64,000 bases of DNA from positions 25,236,847 through 25,300,846 of the forward strand of contig NC_031771.1 in assembly GCF_001522545.3 (NCBI RefSeq). Direction: 5' to 3'. The translations under genes were made by a program, and so were the position numbers. Within the stretch, counting starts at the first letter, position 1; each line of letters begins with the position of its first letter. A model generated the notes under the pieces. It had not been told where the DNA came from and made no database searches. It worked only from the letters and a program-made list of their open reading frames with translations. Below are positions 1-12,700 of this stretch, in pieces. This DNA comes from Parus major (taxonomy: Eukaryota; Chordata; Aves; Passeriformes; Paridae).

Positions 1-2103
1 GACTCCCTTCCAATGGCTTCTGCTTTGTGCCTGAAAGCTTCTGGTGGAGCTTTGATTTTCTTGTCAGAAGACATCTCATCTTTCTATAAATAATATGTTA
101 CTAGTGATGGTGAACACTTGTGCCGTGGTAGTCTTCCCAGGTGTTTAAGCACCCCTCATTCTTAAGAATCTTCTTCTCCAGCATGCTTGGTGAGTCTTGT
201 TTGGCATTACTTCTCTCTTTCATGGTCTTTGATTGCCTGTGGGCACTTTCTTATAGCATCTAGCAGCTCTCTTCTTCACCCAGAGTTTGGATACTTCCAA
301 GTACCCATGGACACAGATGGATGGTTGATGATTTTCCCCAAGCTCACCATTCTGTCCACATCTCACTGTAGATACTTAGAAAAGAAAATAATCCTCTGTG
401 GATAGCAAGACATGTCTGTATTCATTTTGTAAGAATGTTTTTCTAGTTCAAAGTATTCAAAGTAATAACATGGATGTGTTTCAACATCCAAAAGAAATGT
501 TTTCATGGCACAAAATTGAGAGCCTGTGGTTTGTAGAACTTTGTGAGGAAGTACAGTCAGTTGGAACAGTGTCAGAGGAGCATACAGGGTCCCAGAGCCT
601 GAAGTGACCTTGTCCATGTAGGTGTTGGGAGTGGTCACTGGTGGGTGCTGTCCTTTGAGCCACATCATTGGGAACAACACAGTTGGTATGGGCCAAAATC
701 ACACCTGTAGTGTAAGAATGGGTAGCTTGTTTAGGTGATGGGGACTCTGGAATTCATCTTTCTCCCTGACTCTGTTTTATATAAAAGTCAATACACGGCA
801 TTAGAAGTGGGGGTAAAATTTAGCCCATGGGATAGATTATCCCTCATTTCTTTACAACCAGACTTCACTCAACTTTGTCTGAAGCATTTGGCAGTGGCAG
901 TGCTCTGAAGGAGGTCTCTCAAGCAGATGGAGCTAGGAGCTGTGCAAAATTGAAAATCCATATGTTTTTGACTTGGCCCTACCCAGAAATGTGAAAAATT
1001 GCCAGGGCTGTGCATCGACTGTGTTTTTTCCAGCCAAAATATGTTCTCACTGGCTCTATGTCCTTTCAGAGATGCATAAAACTTTCCTGAAAGTGCCATA
1101 ACTGGGACACCAAGCAAAGGACAGGACCTGCCTGTCTGGTAGCTCACAGCTGTTACAAGTGGCTGTGTTGGTTTTGACATAAGGCTCATTGAGCACAGAT
1201 ACGAGGACAAGCAGAGTCAGACCATATCTCCATTGTGTTTGACTGCCAAAGTGCTTTCAGCCCAGTGAAAGAAGGACCCCAGTGTGAGTGAATAGGAAAT
1301 GCTTAGCTCTTTCTGGGGAAATGTCCTGTACTAGAGAGGGGAAAACTGACATGGTTCTGGCCTGCCCTTTTGTGGGTTGTTACTCAGTTTCTCACTGTGG
1401 TTTTCCTTCCCCTTCAGTTTTCTGCACTAATTTTGTAATAACAGCTAGCGCTGGATTTCATAACACAGACATACAACATGCAATTAGAAATTGCTTTGTG
1501 TGAAATAAAGTAGCTGTGAGTCATATCCAGACAAGTGAATTATCTGTGATTATTCAGCCAAGAAGGGAGACAGTGGTAAGCAGAGGAATGTGCACACCAA
1601 GGGCTACACATTATTATTAGCATTTCCATACTATTAGGAGGAAGCATAAGGAGGAAAGCAATACCATATACTATGGCAGGGCTCATTGGGATGTCTGTGT
1701 GTAAACATCCACGTGATCAAGTCCTCATGGGGAGGAACAGGTGATTTTCTTCTGTTCCTAAGATTTGTGCACCCAAAGGATGGGCCAGTGACATTGCTAG
1801 GGGTCTTTGTTTCTAAAAAAAAAAAAAAAAAAAGGGGTAGGGGAAGATATGTATATATCTCTTAGAATTCTAAATTTATGTGAAGCCAATCTTGTATATG
1901 ACTTAACCTAATGGGGAACTAAGATTTCTTCAAAGGGAGATGGAAAAAAGTAGATTTCCAGCACAGCCTTGTTCAGTGTATCTGTTGGATCTGCTTATTT
2001 TTGTCCTCTGGGAATGAAAGGTCATATTATGAAGGGGCCTTGGCTGTGCAGAAACAGCTGGGAAACCTTTTGGGGTGAGGAGTTGCTGACTTTGTGTGAA
2101 GCA
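1..2103. other. Non-coding stretch, no recognisable gene or repeat family
   Basis: Mixed-composition unique sequence with only short open frames (113 codons at most, minus strand 869-1210) that resemble nothing I know. The only low-complexity element is a run of 19 A at 1815-1833. I see no splice-flanked open frame that I would defend as an exon. Confidence 0.6.
1815..1833 (+). repeat. Poly(A) run (A19)
   Basis: Nineteen consecutive adenines followed by a short G run. No retroelement body is recognisable just upstream, so this looks like a simple homopolymer rather than the tail of a processed insertion. Avian CR1 elements end in a short microsatellite and not in poly(A), so it is not a CR1 tail. 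Confidence 0.85.
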
Positions 2104-2619
2104 AGGTGGCTTTTGCGGTGATTTCCCAGCGTGTTCGTTATTTATTGCTTAGGAGCTGGGGCTGCAGTCAGGGGGGTGGGCAGGGAGGGAGTTTGCATTT
2201 CCCGAGTGTCAGTGGATCAGCCAGTGAGAGAGACAGCGGCAGCAGCGGAGAATGCGGGCAGGGACTGTGCCGGCTGCCGGCTCCGCACAGTTACACGCTG
2301 GGCGTGGGAAGGGTGATTCCTTTTGAAGGTGTACATTGAAACTGGAGGTCTTTCTGCGAGGCAAGAGGTACTGGGAAGAGACTCACAGCACTTGCTAGAG
2401 AGCATCTTCACAGTCCTTGCTGAGTGGCTTCGACTGCCCAACGAAGTTTGTTTTCCATCCATGGCAGAGAATCAGTTGACCCTTCCCCAGCCAGTCACAA
2501 ATGCCTCCATCTGTAAAATGACAGTGAGAAATGCTTAATCTTCCAAGATGAATCTAACAGATGCTTCTCCCAGGAAATGAACTAAAGGTTGCAGCTTTGC
2601 TTGAGCGATTGTGAGTCAG
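2104..2619 (+). promoter_or_regulatory. Candidate CpG-rich promoter / alternative first exon
   Basis: Twelve CpG dinucleotides fall between about 2115 and 2303, and three more by about 2440, in a window that is otherwise CpG-poor. The densest part (2221-2310) is roughly two-thirds G+C with CGG/GCGG motifs, the texture of a vertebrate 5' UTR. A TTATTTATT stretch lies just upstream (about 2138-2147). Downstream, on the + strand, are donor-like sites: GAG|GTACTG with GT at 2368, GTGAGT at 2611, and CAG|GTATGAGT with GT at 2620. The overlapping + frames of 60-77 codons have no known domain, so any exon would be untranslated or carry only a short N terminus. The composition and splice-like motifs are seen directly. 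Promoter function and the + orientation are inference. It could equally be a small chance GC island or an enhancer. Confidence 0.3.
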
Positions 2620-5600
2620 GTATGAGTCATTTCTCCCTTGAAGGGCATCTGGATGTGCTTTGCTGATAAACACACAAAGAGCACAAAGCCTGGGGTGAAA
2701 GGTTATCCCAGGAAGGAGAAACTAGGAAAAAAACAAAAACCACAAAAAACCCTGAGATATACCAGTGTACCCAGAACCTTCCTCTGCAGCCCACAGGATG
2801 CATTAGCTGTGGGTTTTAACGACATTGCATGCTAACTTGGAAAAAGCTGAGAGGAGCCTTCTGCTATAATGGAATTTGGATACTAGTATTATATCTATTG
2901 TTTCTGTGGCTTCTGATTGCTGCAGGTGCATTGAGCCCAGAGAAGTGGGAATTGTGGAAAAAATACACCTTCAGCTGTTTTTCCACACCAAATCAAGGTG
3001 GCCTGAGTACAGATTAGAGTCAGAGAGTGATACTGCAGAGTATCTGACACCTCCGTAACTGAACTGTATGAAAAAAAATAGTCATTTGCAGGAAATAACG
3101 TGGTAATGGCTTTCCAAAGCAATCATAAATTAATAAAGTTGGTGCAGAAATTGATGGCCAAAATTATCTGGCCTTGTGCTATGCAGATCAGAATAGGAGA
3201 TCACAGTATTTCTGCTTAGTTTTAAAAAGATCACAAAAAGAGGCACTGGACTATAAAGAACTGAGTGTAAAACTTGTTTCCAGGAGCAAGCCACTACTGG
3301 TTTTAGATGGTCCTGTTAGCTCAATGGTAATCCCTGCTCCCATAGAACATTAGAGGCAGGAAAGCTGGCTGCAACAGCAGCTAATTAGCATTAATTGTGC
3401 TTCATCTGATGGAGCTAATCCTAGCCAAGTGCAGCCAGACACCAATTTCCATACATTGCCGTCCTGACCATTTTACTATCAAGCTGTTCCTTAGTGACGT
3501 ACATTTATTTATGGCACAGGGCCTACAAAAAGCAGCTGAGCATCCTGCTTTAGGAAGCCACTGGAGCGTGGTCTGTAGGAAGAGATCCTGTCTTTTACCA
3601 GGCTGACAGATACATCAGGAAGGGGCCAGACAGGCTTGCCAGCACACAAGTCCATTCCCAGGTCAGGCATGGAAGATGCTTCTTCTGAGCAGAAGCAGGT
3701 CAGGGAGTTCTGAGTACTCACTACTGTGAGTTCAATTTAATTATGCTAATAAATCAAGCAATTAGAGGGATAAATGCTGACTTGTGGGGACAAAGAAGTA
3801 GCTAGCCCTTTTGGGCTAGCAATCAGCTGAGTTTGAGAAGGGAGTGGAGGTGGTGGGGAAGATTGATATAAAAATCTCTGATTGTGTCTATGGCTTTAGA
3901 TGTTGTAGAGGTTATGATTTTTGGATTTTAGGCTTATCCAGAGCTCACACTTTGCCATGAGGCAGAACAGGTATATTGATGGAGATGCAGCTTCTTCTGG
4001 CTGCTGCCTGCTTCAAGCTGGTACTGGCAGATGCATGCAGTATCAGTGTTCCTTGTTTATTTGTGTTACAGGAGGTCCCTGCCCTCTCCCCACGCTGACT
4101 GAGAAAGCTCTAGCTCATCCCTGGGATCATTTCACATTTGTCATCATGACAGCCAGGGGATTTGATCACATTTGGATCATCTCATAGCCAAACTGTCATT
4201 CATATCCCTGACCTGAGCAAGCGCATTATCTTCTGCACCAGCTACTCATGAGCTGACTTTCACCTGTGGATTTGTGCCTGGTACAGCCACGGGTCCAAAG
4301 TCATCAGGAGAATGACAGACAGGCCAAAATGTGACCAAGATTGAGAGGTTTTCCCTTGTAGCCCCGTGCTGTGGCGCAGATGAGAAAAGTCAACCTTTTG
4401 AGGGGCATAAATCTGCATAGCCAGGATGAAGGAATAGCACACAGGAGAGTCTGTTTTGGCTCAAGCATCTCTTCCAAAAGTGTTCTTAACTTGAAGAGCT
4501 GAAGCATTTACCGTGTCCCTTGAAAGTCATTCTATCTACGTCAGTTACCTTGACTGGAAAAACACAAGTGAAGAAAGAGCACACCCTTCTTAAAGGAATA
4601 GGTATCACTGAATAAAGGACACATTTTTTATCCTTCCTCAGGTCTGAAATAGAAGCAGCAGAGTGGAAGGTTAAACCCAAGCTACTCAGTATTGCATTAG
4701 GTGTGTACTAGAGAGGTCACCTCTGCAAGAAAAGGTGTCTGATACCTGTCAAATAGAGGAGGGAAAAGAGGAGCAGAAGGGAATGTCTCTGAAGGGAGAG
4801 AGATATCCATGTGTCCTGATGAAGAGGGTTGCAGCTTTCCTTGCCTGGAAGTAAAAAGCACCTTCGGGCCAGGACTGCAGGGATAACATGTTAGCCTGCT
4901 CTGTTTTCTCCTCCAGACCTTGCTGTCACATACAGGCTTTGACAAAACAGAAGCAAGGCAGGCTGGAAAACTTGCTCAGAAATAGAAAAGTCAAGAAGCA
5001 TTCTACTCAGAAAAAGGCTTCCCAAGGCTGGTGACGTACTTGGAGATAGTGAGTGATCGACCTCAACAGCAGAAGGGAAAAAAACAACAAAACTATCTGT
5101 TCCTCCCTCTGGCAGGCTCCAGTGCCTTGGGAGACGGCTCTGCTGACTCATTCAGAAAGCAGTTTTCAAAACACGACTCCTTCTCTTCTATCTAGACAGC
5201 TCTTTTCCCTTGGAACAGCAGCCCACCTGCCCCAGTCAGCACAGGCAGGATGGGAAACCTACCCTCCTCCAGCTCTTGACGGGCCTCTGGCTCAGTGCCT
5301 TGGCACAGGCACCCTCCACTCCTTGGTCTGGACCTAATTCTCAAAAGCCCAATTGCATAAAAAGCTGTGGTCTGATGTTTGGAAGTTGCTCCAATGTGCA
5401 TCTCCTGTGCTCTACAGTAGCAAACCATGAAAAACAGTAAATAAACAGACATAAAAAATACAAGCAAGATGAAACAAAAGAGATTGCTGGTTCCATTTCT
5501 TTCCCTGTTAAACAATTGGTTTCTTCTACATGAAGACAAGAGCCTGGTGCAAGGTAAATCTAACTGCTGGCTTTAAACATATAAATTCTGTCCCAAGACA

Positions 5601-6639
5601 TGCCAGGGAAAAGGTGGCTCTGTGCTTGTCCCACTGCAGGCTCTGTATACGCAGATGTACTCGTGCTGCTGTGGGAGGCAGGGTGCTGACAGCATGGCAT
5701 GTTGGATGACCCTTTTTGTGTGAACGAATCAGGAATCCTTTATCTAGTTCCTAGCCAGAGGACATCACTGTGTCTATTTTGTAGGTGCTAAGAAGTTTTT
5801 TTTTTTGCTTGTGGGCAGATCAGGGAAAGCTACTGGGTCAATCAGAGTATCAAGATGGCTGCGTAGGAGGACAGCCCAAACAGGGCCACATTTCCTCAGA
5901 GATCTCTCTTTGGTACCAAAACTCTTTCCACAGGGACCTTTTATGTGCTGGCACCATTGCAGCCTTCCCCCAAGCTGTGGTTGTGGTGTCTGTGTGGGGA
6001 GAAAGTAGAATTTTATTCACATAGCTTTTGGCAGGGCTCGCTCAGCCCTGGAGAAAGGAGCAAACTCCTCAAGGTTTTCCCTACAAGTTGCCATGACTTT
6101 GACTCAGCTGGAAGCAAGCTAGCATCAGTAGCATCTACCTCTGAGCAACCTCACAGAGGTGAAACTGATAGGAAATAGGAGAGCTTCCTGTGGGAGCTGC
6201 TTGGTGGCAGCTTGGGTGAAAGGGAGGATACACAGGACTTGCCTCATCTGAGCGGCACAAGCAGGCTCTTGGACCTCACTTCTCAGCATCAGCGGATGTG
6301 CAAAGCATTAAATCCCTAGTCTGCTTCCCAGGAAGTCAATTATTCTTCCCCACTTTGCGGGGGGCAGGCAGCACATGCAGTTTCTGTAGACAAACAAGGA
6401 GCTGGTGAGCAAAGAGGACCTGGGGACTGGGCATCTGTTTCACAGGAGATTGGATCAGATCTGAGGGCTGTGACTAGCTCATCTGCCTTCCTGGCTGGTG
6501 GCAGCTGACAGCTGTGGAAGACAGAGGGAGAGAGGGAGGCTTGATGTGAAAGGAAAGGGAGCTGGAATTGCAAAAACACACTGATGATGGTTTTGCTAGT
6601 AGAATTCCAATTCCAAATCTACATGTGATGAATTAAAAC
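2620..6639. other. Non-coding stretch with one hairpin
   Basis: Unique sequence with many short spurious frames in all six registers (up to 115 codons, minus strand 5192-5539), none with recognisable content. It contains the perfect hairpin at 3801-3820. At about 3165-3205 there is a faint resemblance to a LINE 3' tail, too weak to call. Confidence 0.55.
3801..3820. repeat. Perfect 8-bp inverted repeat with TTTT loop
   Basis: GCTAGCCC at 3801-3808 and GGGCTAGC at 3813-3820 are exact reverse complements separated by TTTT. It forms a potential hairpin with a GC-rich stem. There is no following T run and no gene next to it, so I assign no function. Confidence 0.9.
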
Positions 6640-6960
6640 CTGAAATGGTGTTTAGCAAACGCTGCTTGCCAGGCCAAATTAGCAGCCTCATTTGTTGCCA
6701 GTGGCAGCTCTTTAAAACTCTTAAAGATGGGCTCCTTTTAAAATGTGGCATAAATAGGATGTTTTCTCAACAGTAGCATTTCCTCGCTTGAGCATCGCAG
6801 TAATTTTTGTCCCCTTTGGTCTCCCACAGCTGGTATACCAAAAGAAAACGCCAGCACAAAACCCAGCCAAGCTCCTTGGAAATGTAAATAGACCGGAACC
6901 ACTGGTGTCCTCTTAACACAGCATCAATCACTGCTGGGTGCTGGAAGTGGCAACACGTTC
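6640..6960. other. Possible conserved non-coding block
   Basis: Lacks low-complexity sequence and repeat similarity and is dense in AT-rich regulatory-looking words, with several TTTAAAA and TAAATAG motifs between 6710 and 6900. Texture alone suggests constrained non-coding DNA. This is an impression from composition and not from an alignment, so confidence is low. Confidence 0.2.
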
Positions 6961-9389
6961 GTTGCAGTCCAGGCAGCCATCGCGGGCAGCAGACGGAGAA
7001 GGTTTAAGACCTTGTAGCACTGCTTTGGAGTTTCTCTGCAGAAAATGGAGCACAGATGGGATGTGCTTTGACCTGCTCACTCAGTAACTGCAAAATCCTT
7101 GTATTTTCAGGACAGCTCTGTATTTATCTCTGGGCATCTCTATTTATCTCTGTGGCATGGCTTGGAAACCCTCCACATACTCACTACTCATGCCAGTCTT
7201 TGTTGGCTGTCAGCTGAGCTTCCTATGGATTTGAGGTGAATTAGCAGACAGTAAACTAAGGCAGGTCCGTATCTGCCGGTGGGCTCTTCTCAGGAAAAAT
7301 TAACCCCTTTACTTTGTCCCAGAAGACTGTGTTTCCAAAAACAGTAGTTTTTGGAGACAGTTGCTTCAGGGGAACGGCAGCTGACGATCAGCACCACATC
7401 CATCAGCCAAAAGAACAGAAACAGATCCTTCCATTACAGAGGATTGCTGTGCCACAGAGACTTCTCACAGAAGACAGAGGAACCTTAGAAAACAGTGGAT
7501 AATGGGCTCTCCATTGGAATGCTGGTGTTATGAGATGCTTTGACCCGGTGATGAAGTGTAGGGAGGCTTTTAGCCAGAGTGTGTTCTGAGCAGTAAGTAC
7601 TGGCTTTACCAAACAAAGAATAAGGGGAAGTCTGCTGAGAATTTTAGGGCAAAGCAAGAAATTATTTTAAGGAGAATAGACAACAGTCACAACAGTGGAT
7701 GGAGCTTCACCTGGCCTGTTTCAGATTTCTCTTGGCCAGGTCTGGGAGATGACATTGTCTACACACACCTGACTGCATCGCTCTGTTGATGATTAGGAAG
7801 GTAGTAAGTGATCCCAATGGACACAGGAGGTTAGAAGATGACTATTTTGGAGGTTATACCAGAAAAACTGCTTTCAGAACTTGTTTCATTAGAGTAGTAT
7901 TTGTTATATTTTTAGGGATGAATTTTGGGCTGTGTGGAGCAGGATAAAATGCTGTTATATTTTCATGAGCACCTCATGTAGGAGCATGCCAACTCTTGGA
8001 CATCCTTGTGGGATGTTTGTTCTGCAGCTTATTTGTGTTTCAAAGCTTGCATTTTCCAAGAGCACCGGGTGGTCGTGCTTTTCAGGTTACTCTCTCTTTC
8101 ATGCCACAGAGCAGCAAGGGGTGCCTGATGCAGCTGCCTATGGGAACTGCTGAGGATTTGTAGTCACTAAGGCTGGCACATACTAGAGGGGATTACGGTT
8201 GTGCTGATGGTAATGGGACTGATGGATCAACGCAGCCCATGCAGAACCACATCTCAGAGCAGGGAGTGATTCCTTGCCACTGTGGGAGGATGTTCACATC
8301 ACCTCTTTCTTTTGAGATGTTTATCATGTGTTGCCTCCAGGGAGGATGGTTGTGAGCCAGAGCCCAGCCTGGGAGCTGTTATACATCACTTTCTCCTCCT
8401 CTAACTACAGGTGGAGCTGAGGGGCCACTTTCTAACTTAGGAAATAGTTTGACAAGTCTTGCTGCCTGAATTAGCTAAGATTTCCTTTATCCTTGAGTAT
8501 GTCCTCCTGCTTCCCTTCATCTCCCTTTACCAAACCATAGTTTGGGGAGCTGATTGCACACACATGCACACCTACACACAGAGCAATATCACTTCCCTGG
8601 TTCTGCTCCCTGCCTCTCACAAACTTCAGGATTAATGCAATGAAAATGGTGGCAGGAATAGACATCCCAGGGCAGTGGCCACCATTGTTAAAAGAAGCCA
8701 TGAGCCAGGCCAGGCCTTTAATCTGAAGGCCTGTCTTTGGGGGTTCTGGCCTCCAAGGACCAGCCTAGAACTGCCTGAAGCTGGCAGAAGATGATATTAC
8801 TATTGAACCTGGGGAGATGCTCTGAGGTAAACAGAAAGCGCAGTGATGCTTGGGAGAGCACAGCTTGGCTCCAAAGAGCTTCAAGGTGGTGTTGATACCT
8901 GACTGTTGATAATTTACTGTTGATACCTGAGCTGCTCCTTGCCCATCTGTGACAGAAATGCACTTTGACGTAGAGCAATCCCCACTGGTGATTGCTAAAC
9001 ATGCAGAAAGCCTCAGTCTCTGGTGCATCGCTCAGAACTATGTTAGATTTCCCTGCCACAGGAGCTAATCCATTCTTCTGCACGCCTGCCTGATGCCCTT
9101 CAGGGACTAACAACCCTTGGTAGAGCCTGAGGTGGATCTGGCACAGAGGGACTCTGTCCCTGTCCCTGACTGCTGCAGCTGGGCAGCTGCTGGCCCTCAG
9201 GGCAGGTGCCCTTCTCAGAGCTCCTCTTTTGGAGACTGGAAAGCTCTCCCAGATTCAGCAGGGGGGAGCCAGGGAGGAGGCAGAGCTTGGCTGTAGATAC
9301 AATTGGTTGTAAAGGATGTAAAACAAGCAGCATTGTTTACTTCCTGCCCAGAATGGACAATATACCTTCACCTTCCCACGCAGTGCCAC
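6961..9389. other. Non-coding stretch with a small tandem repeat
   Basis: Unique sequence without recognisable coding or mobile content apart from the 14-bp tandem repeat at 8890-8931. The longest open frame (minus strand 8718-9113, 131 codons) has no known domain. Confidence 0.55.
8890..8931. repeat. 14-bp tandem repeat, three copies
   Basis: TGTTGATA starts at 8890, 8904 and 8918, an exact 14-bp period. Copies one and three extend to TGTTGATACCTGA, while the middle copy is diverged after TGTTGATA. It is a minor local tandem duplication. Confidence 0.85.
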
Positions 9390-9720
9390 AGCCAGGGCTA
9401 TTGTATTTGTTATTATTATTTCCCTCCCCATTGTTAGAAGACACGATTTCATTGTTGTTATTTTTAATCTGCCAGTTCCGGAGCTTTAGGATGCTACCTG
9501 CCGGCCCTACCTGAATGTTTTGATTCAAATCATACCTTTCTCCTGGTGTCATTCCTATCACAGTGACAAGCCTGCTCCTGGAAACAACGATGGTGCATTA
9601 TTCAGACTTTGACTTTGCAGCTGATGGGAGATAAAATTATAAAGAGGGGTAGGTGAATCATCTGCTCTGAAGCACTGATGAATACACACGAGACGCTCAG
9701 ATCGCAGCTCTGTGTGTTAC
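9390..9720. other. Possible conserved non-coding block
   Basis: Repeat-free, AT-rich sequence with ATTGTT/ATTATT words that could be SOX or forkhead sites (two at 9429-9460) and a near-palindromic TGATTCAAATCA at about 9519-9530. The impression of constraint comes from texture only. Confidence 0.2.
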
Positions 9721-12700
9721 AACGAGTGAGTGGAGAAAGGGGAACGATAAGAGATCCAGACAAATGCAGGGAACAAAATGACCATACAAGCTGGTAGGAC
9801 AGTAGGAGGATGTCTTTTCCACTCACATGCTGGACTCTTCTGGCAGAGCTGCAGTGTTATGATATTGCTTTCACTCTGGTTTTTTATTTGTTCTTTTTTT
9901 TTCTGGTCACTCCTGCCTTGTAGTGGATTCAGTGAGAAAAGGAGGTTGGTGTGGCATGAGGATGGGGACCCTTCTTTCACTCTGTGGTCACTGTCACCCA
10001 CATGAATGCCTGGAGAGTTAAGGGTGGCTCAACAGAAGATTTTGACAAGAAGCTCTTGAGTACACCAAGGCACATATAGTGTGGTTGATGGACCAAAGGT
10101 ACAGAGCTTCATGTTCATTTTTAAAAAATCCATAAAATTAAGTCCCCTACGTGTTAAAGAGATAGAGAACATATTCTCTTTTTCTCCACCAACTCTTTCC
10201 TTTGCTTCTTTCACCTCAAAAAACAGGAAAATGTACTTGCTTTGAGATCTTTTATGTCTGAGAAATTGAGAGGGTGGAAAGCTCTCTTGTTCTTTATTTT
10301 GCTTCACTTGGAAGACCTGGAAAACACAAAAGAAAGTACTTCTTTGAATATGTGGTTTTGTTCTGTTACTGTCCTTCAAAATGTGTCCTTCAAGCTTATG
10401 AACAGGCTTTTTGAATTTTTATGGAGGAACCAGAGGATTCAGAAAATAAATCTACACTTTCCCAAGTGCCAGATAATATCTCCAAGGTACAAATCCTGCC
10501 ATAATATCAGGAACTTAGCACTAGACCAGTGCCAAATCTGACCAGTTAGGTGAGAAGTCTAGAAAGTGACCTGAACGTGGTGGTTCCATGTGCTGTAAGA
10601 GACAGGACATTACATGCTCTTCAGCTCATAGGGTCAGGTTCAATAAAAAAATGAGAAATAGCTGTGGCAAATAAAGCTTGTGTACTATTTAACAGGTAGA
10701 TGGGTGAACCACTGGCATGAAAAGTGAGGGAGACATCTTTTTGGTCAAAGTCAGCTCACCTAAGCTTTCCAAAATTTCTATTACACGGTATGAAGTGGGC
10801 TATTTTTAAGCAGGGAAGGAAGGACCATTGACTTCATGCTGATGTCTCATTTCACTGCATTATGGTTGAAGCACGTGCTGTGGTAAAAAGGTCTGCAAAC
10901 CAATACTGAGACTAAACTGCTCATTCATATGTATAAAACACTGTGGAGGAGCTGGATGTGTCAGTTCCTCTGTCATTTGCAATGCCATTTGCAATAATGT
11001 AAAGACAATGGGCATAAAGAGGTCTTCCTCCAGATATAAAAGAGGAATGAAAAGTGTGAGGGGTTTTCCCTATCCATAGAAATCAGCCCTAGGACAACTG
11101 ATACAGATTCCTTTGGAGCAGTTGTGCTCTGCCTGGGCTGCACAGAGAGCTCTGTTTCTGCAGGGTCACTGAGGCTCTCGGTACCCTTCCCTGTAGTCAT
11201 TTAATAACTCACATTTATTGCAAAACTACTATTCATATTCCGTTCAATTGAGGGAGGGGCAGGCTGTGTGCAGCAGTAGCAATGTACATTGTCACGGTTC
11301 ACAAACTCATGGCACTTGACAAGTGAGAGGAAATTGCATTTTTCCCCACTGTAAAGCAGCTGCAGCGATGGAAGGTATGAAATTAGTCAGTCTTAACATG
11401 CATTAATCAAGGAAAGGAACTTGAAGATGCCCTTGGGGAAAGACAGACTGAGAGGCTGGGTCTAGAGCCTGTTTTTGCTGGTGGCACATACTAGAGAGAC
11501 AGCTCTGGTCAATGGCAGCTGGTGGCTGGGCACGAGCAATGGGTGAGAGACAGTTCAGGGGCCAGTCTGGAGAGACCGTGCTATCATGGAAACAGTACTA
11601 AGACCCAGAGGATGATGAGGATTTCAGCACTGGGAGCAGGAAGAGGGGGAGATTTGGAAACAGCAGGTCTAAGGAAAGCTTTCCTGAGACACCTGGAATG
11701 TCAGTGTCTTGGGATTGCTCCCAGTGGGAGACGTCCCATGGAAGGCATTCATCTGGTTCTGCAGCTTCTCTGCTCCAGTGCTGTCCCTGCAGGTGTGGCA
11801 GGTGATGGATCTGCACCATGTGTGTGTTCCCTGGCTGTGTGGAGCTGCAGGTGCCTGACTGCTGACAAACCTGCTCTGCACAGGACAACGCTGCATCCTC
11901 CTTCCTGCAAGCACTGCTTTCTCCTGGGTGGCTGTGACACCGACACACAGAGACATGCTGGAGGAAGAAGTATGCAGAGAGGGAAGCTTGTGTCCCCATT
12001 CCCCTGGGAAGCTGGCTGGAAAATCCCTAGCTGGCCTGAGGTTTAGTGCCTCTGGAGTGCTAGGAATGGTGTTGGAAGTAGAAGAAGACAAGACAATCGC
12101 AAGCCAGCACAAAGACAGTGATAATCACAGTCCTCCATGTACAGCTGGGAAGGTGCTCTTCCCTCCAACTCTGCCTGCAGAATCACTGAGAGCTCACAAA
12201 AAAAAACAGCTTCATCTTGCAGCTTCTTTTATTCAGTGTGTTATTCACCCTCCCACTTTGGCTTATAGTTGTACTTGTTTTCTTCAGTGTTCTAAGGCTG
12301 TGTGTTTGAGATCCCTGGGTGGACAATGATTGGGTTTGGTGCTGAATACAGCTTTTTGGGGTAGACTGATTCTATTCATGAAACTTGAGGTGACTTCTTA
12401 GCTCCAGAAATATGAAATAGGAGTACAGCTCACCTTGCAGATGGTTGACTAAAATATTAAACAGTGATTCACCATTACTCACTGTCGCATCAGCTCATAA
12501 ATTTAAAACAACTCTCTTTCCTATCTTTTTTTTTACTTAAGGAAAAATAAAAGAAGTAAAGCTTTATCATGCATAACTATGCTAAATTGATTCTCCAGAG
12601 AGGTTAGCTAATAAACTTTTCACTGGATTCTGCCTCTTTACATTAGCTGAGGACTGAAGCAATGAGGGGGGAAGAAATATTGCTTTTCTGTGTTAAGAGA

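Noticed and set aside
2500..2535. CCATCTGTAAAATGACAG resembling the forward MIR core
   Set aside because: A single short block without the flanking MIR segments. Insufficient for a call.
3165..3205. CTGGCCTTGTGCTATGCAG resembling an old LINE 3' tail
   Set aside because: About 20 bp of resemblance without neighbouring blocks. Could be chance.
3317..3327. TAGCTCAATGG matches the tRNA box A pattern
   Set aside because: No box B (GGTTCGANTCC-like) at a suitable distance and no cloverleaf can be drawn, so neither a tRNA nor a tRNA-derived SINE.
11522..12046. 174-codon plus-strand ORF with 133 and 147 codon antisense ORFs
   Set aside because: GC-rich composition explains open frames on both strands. 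No recognisable product.
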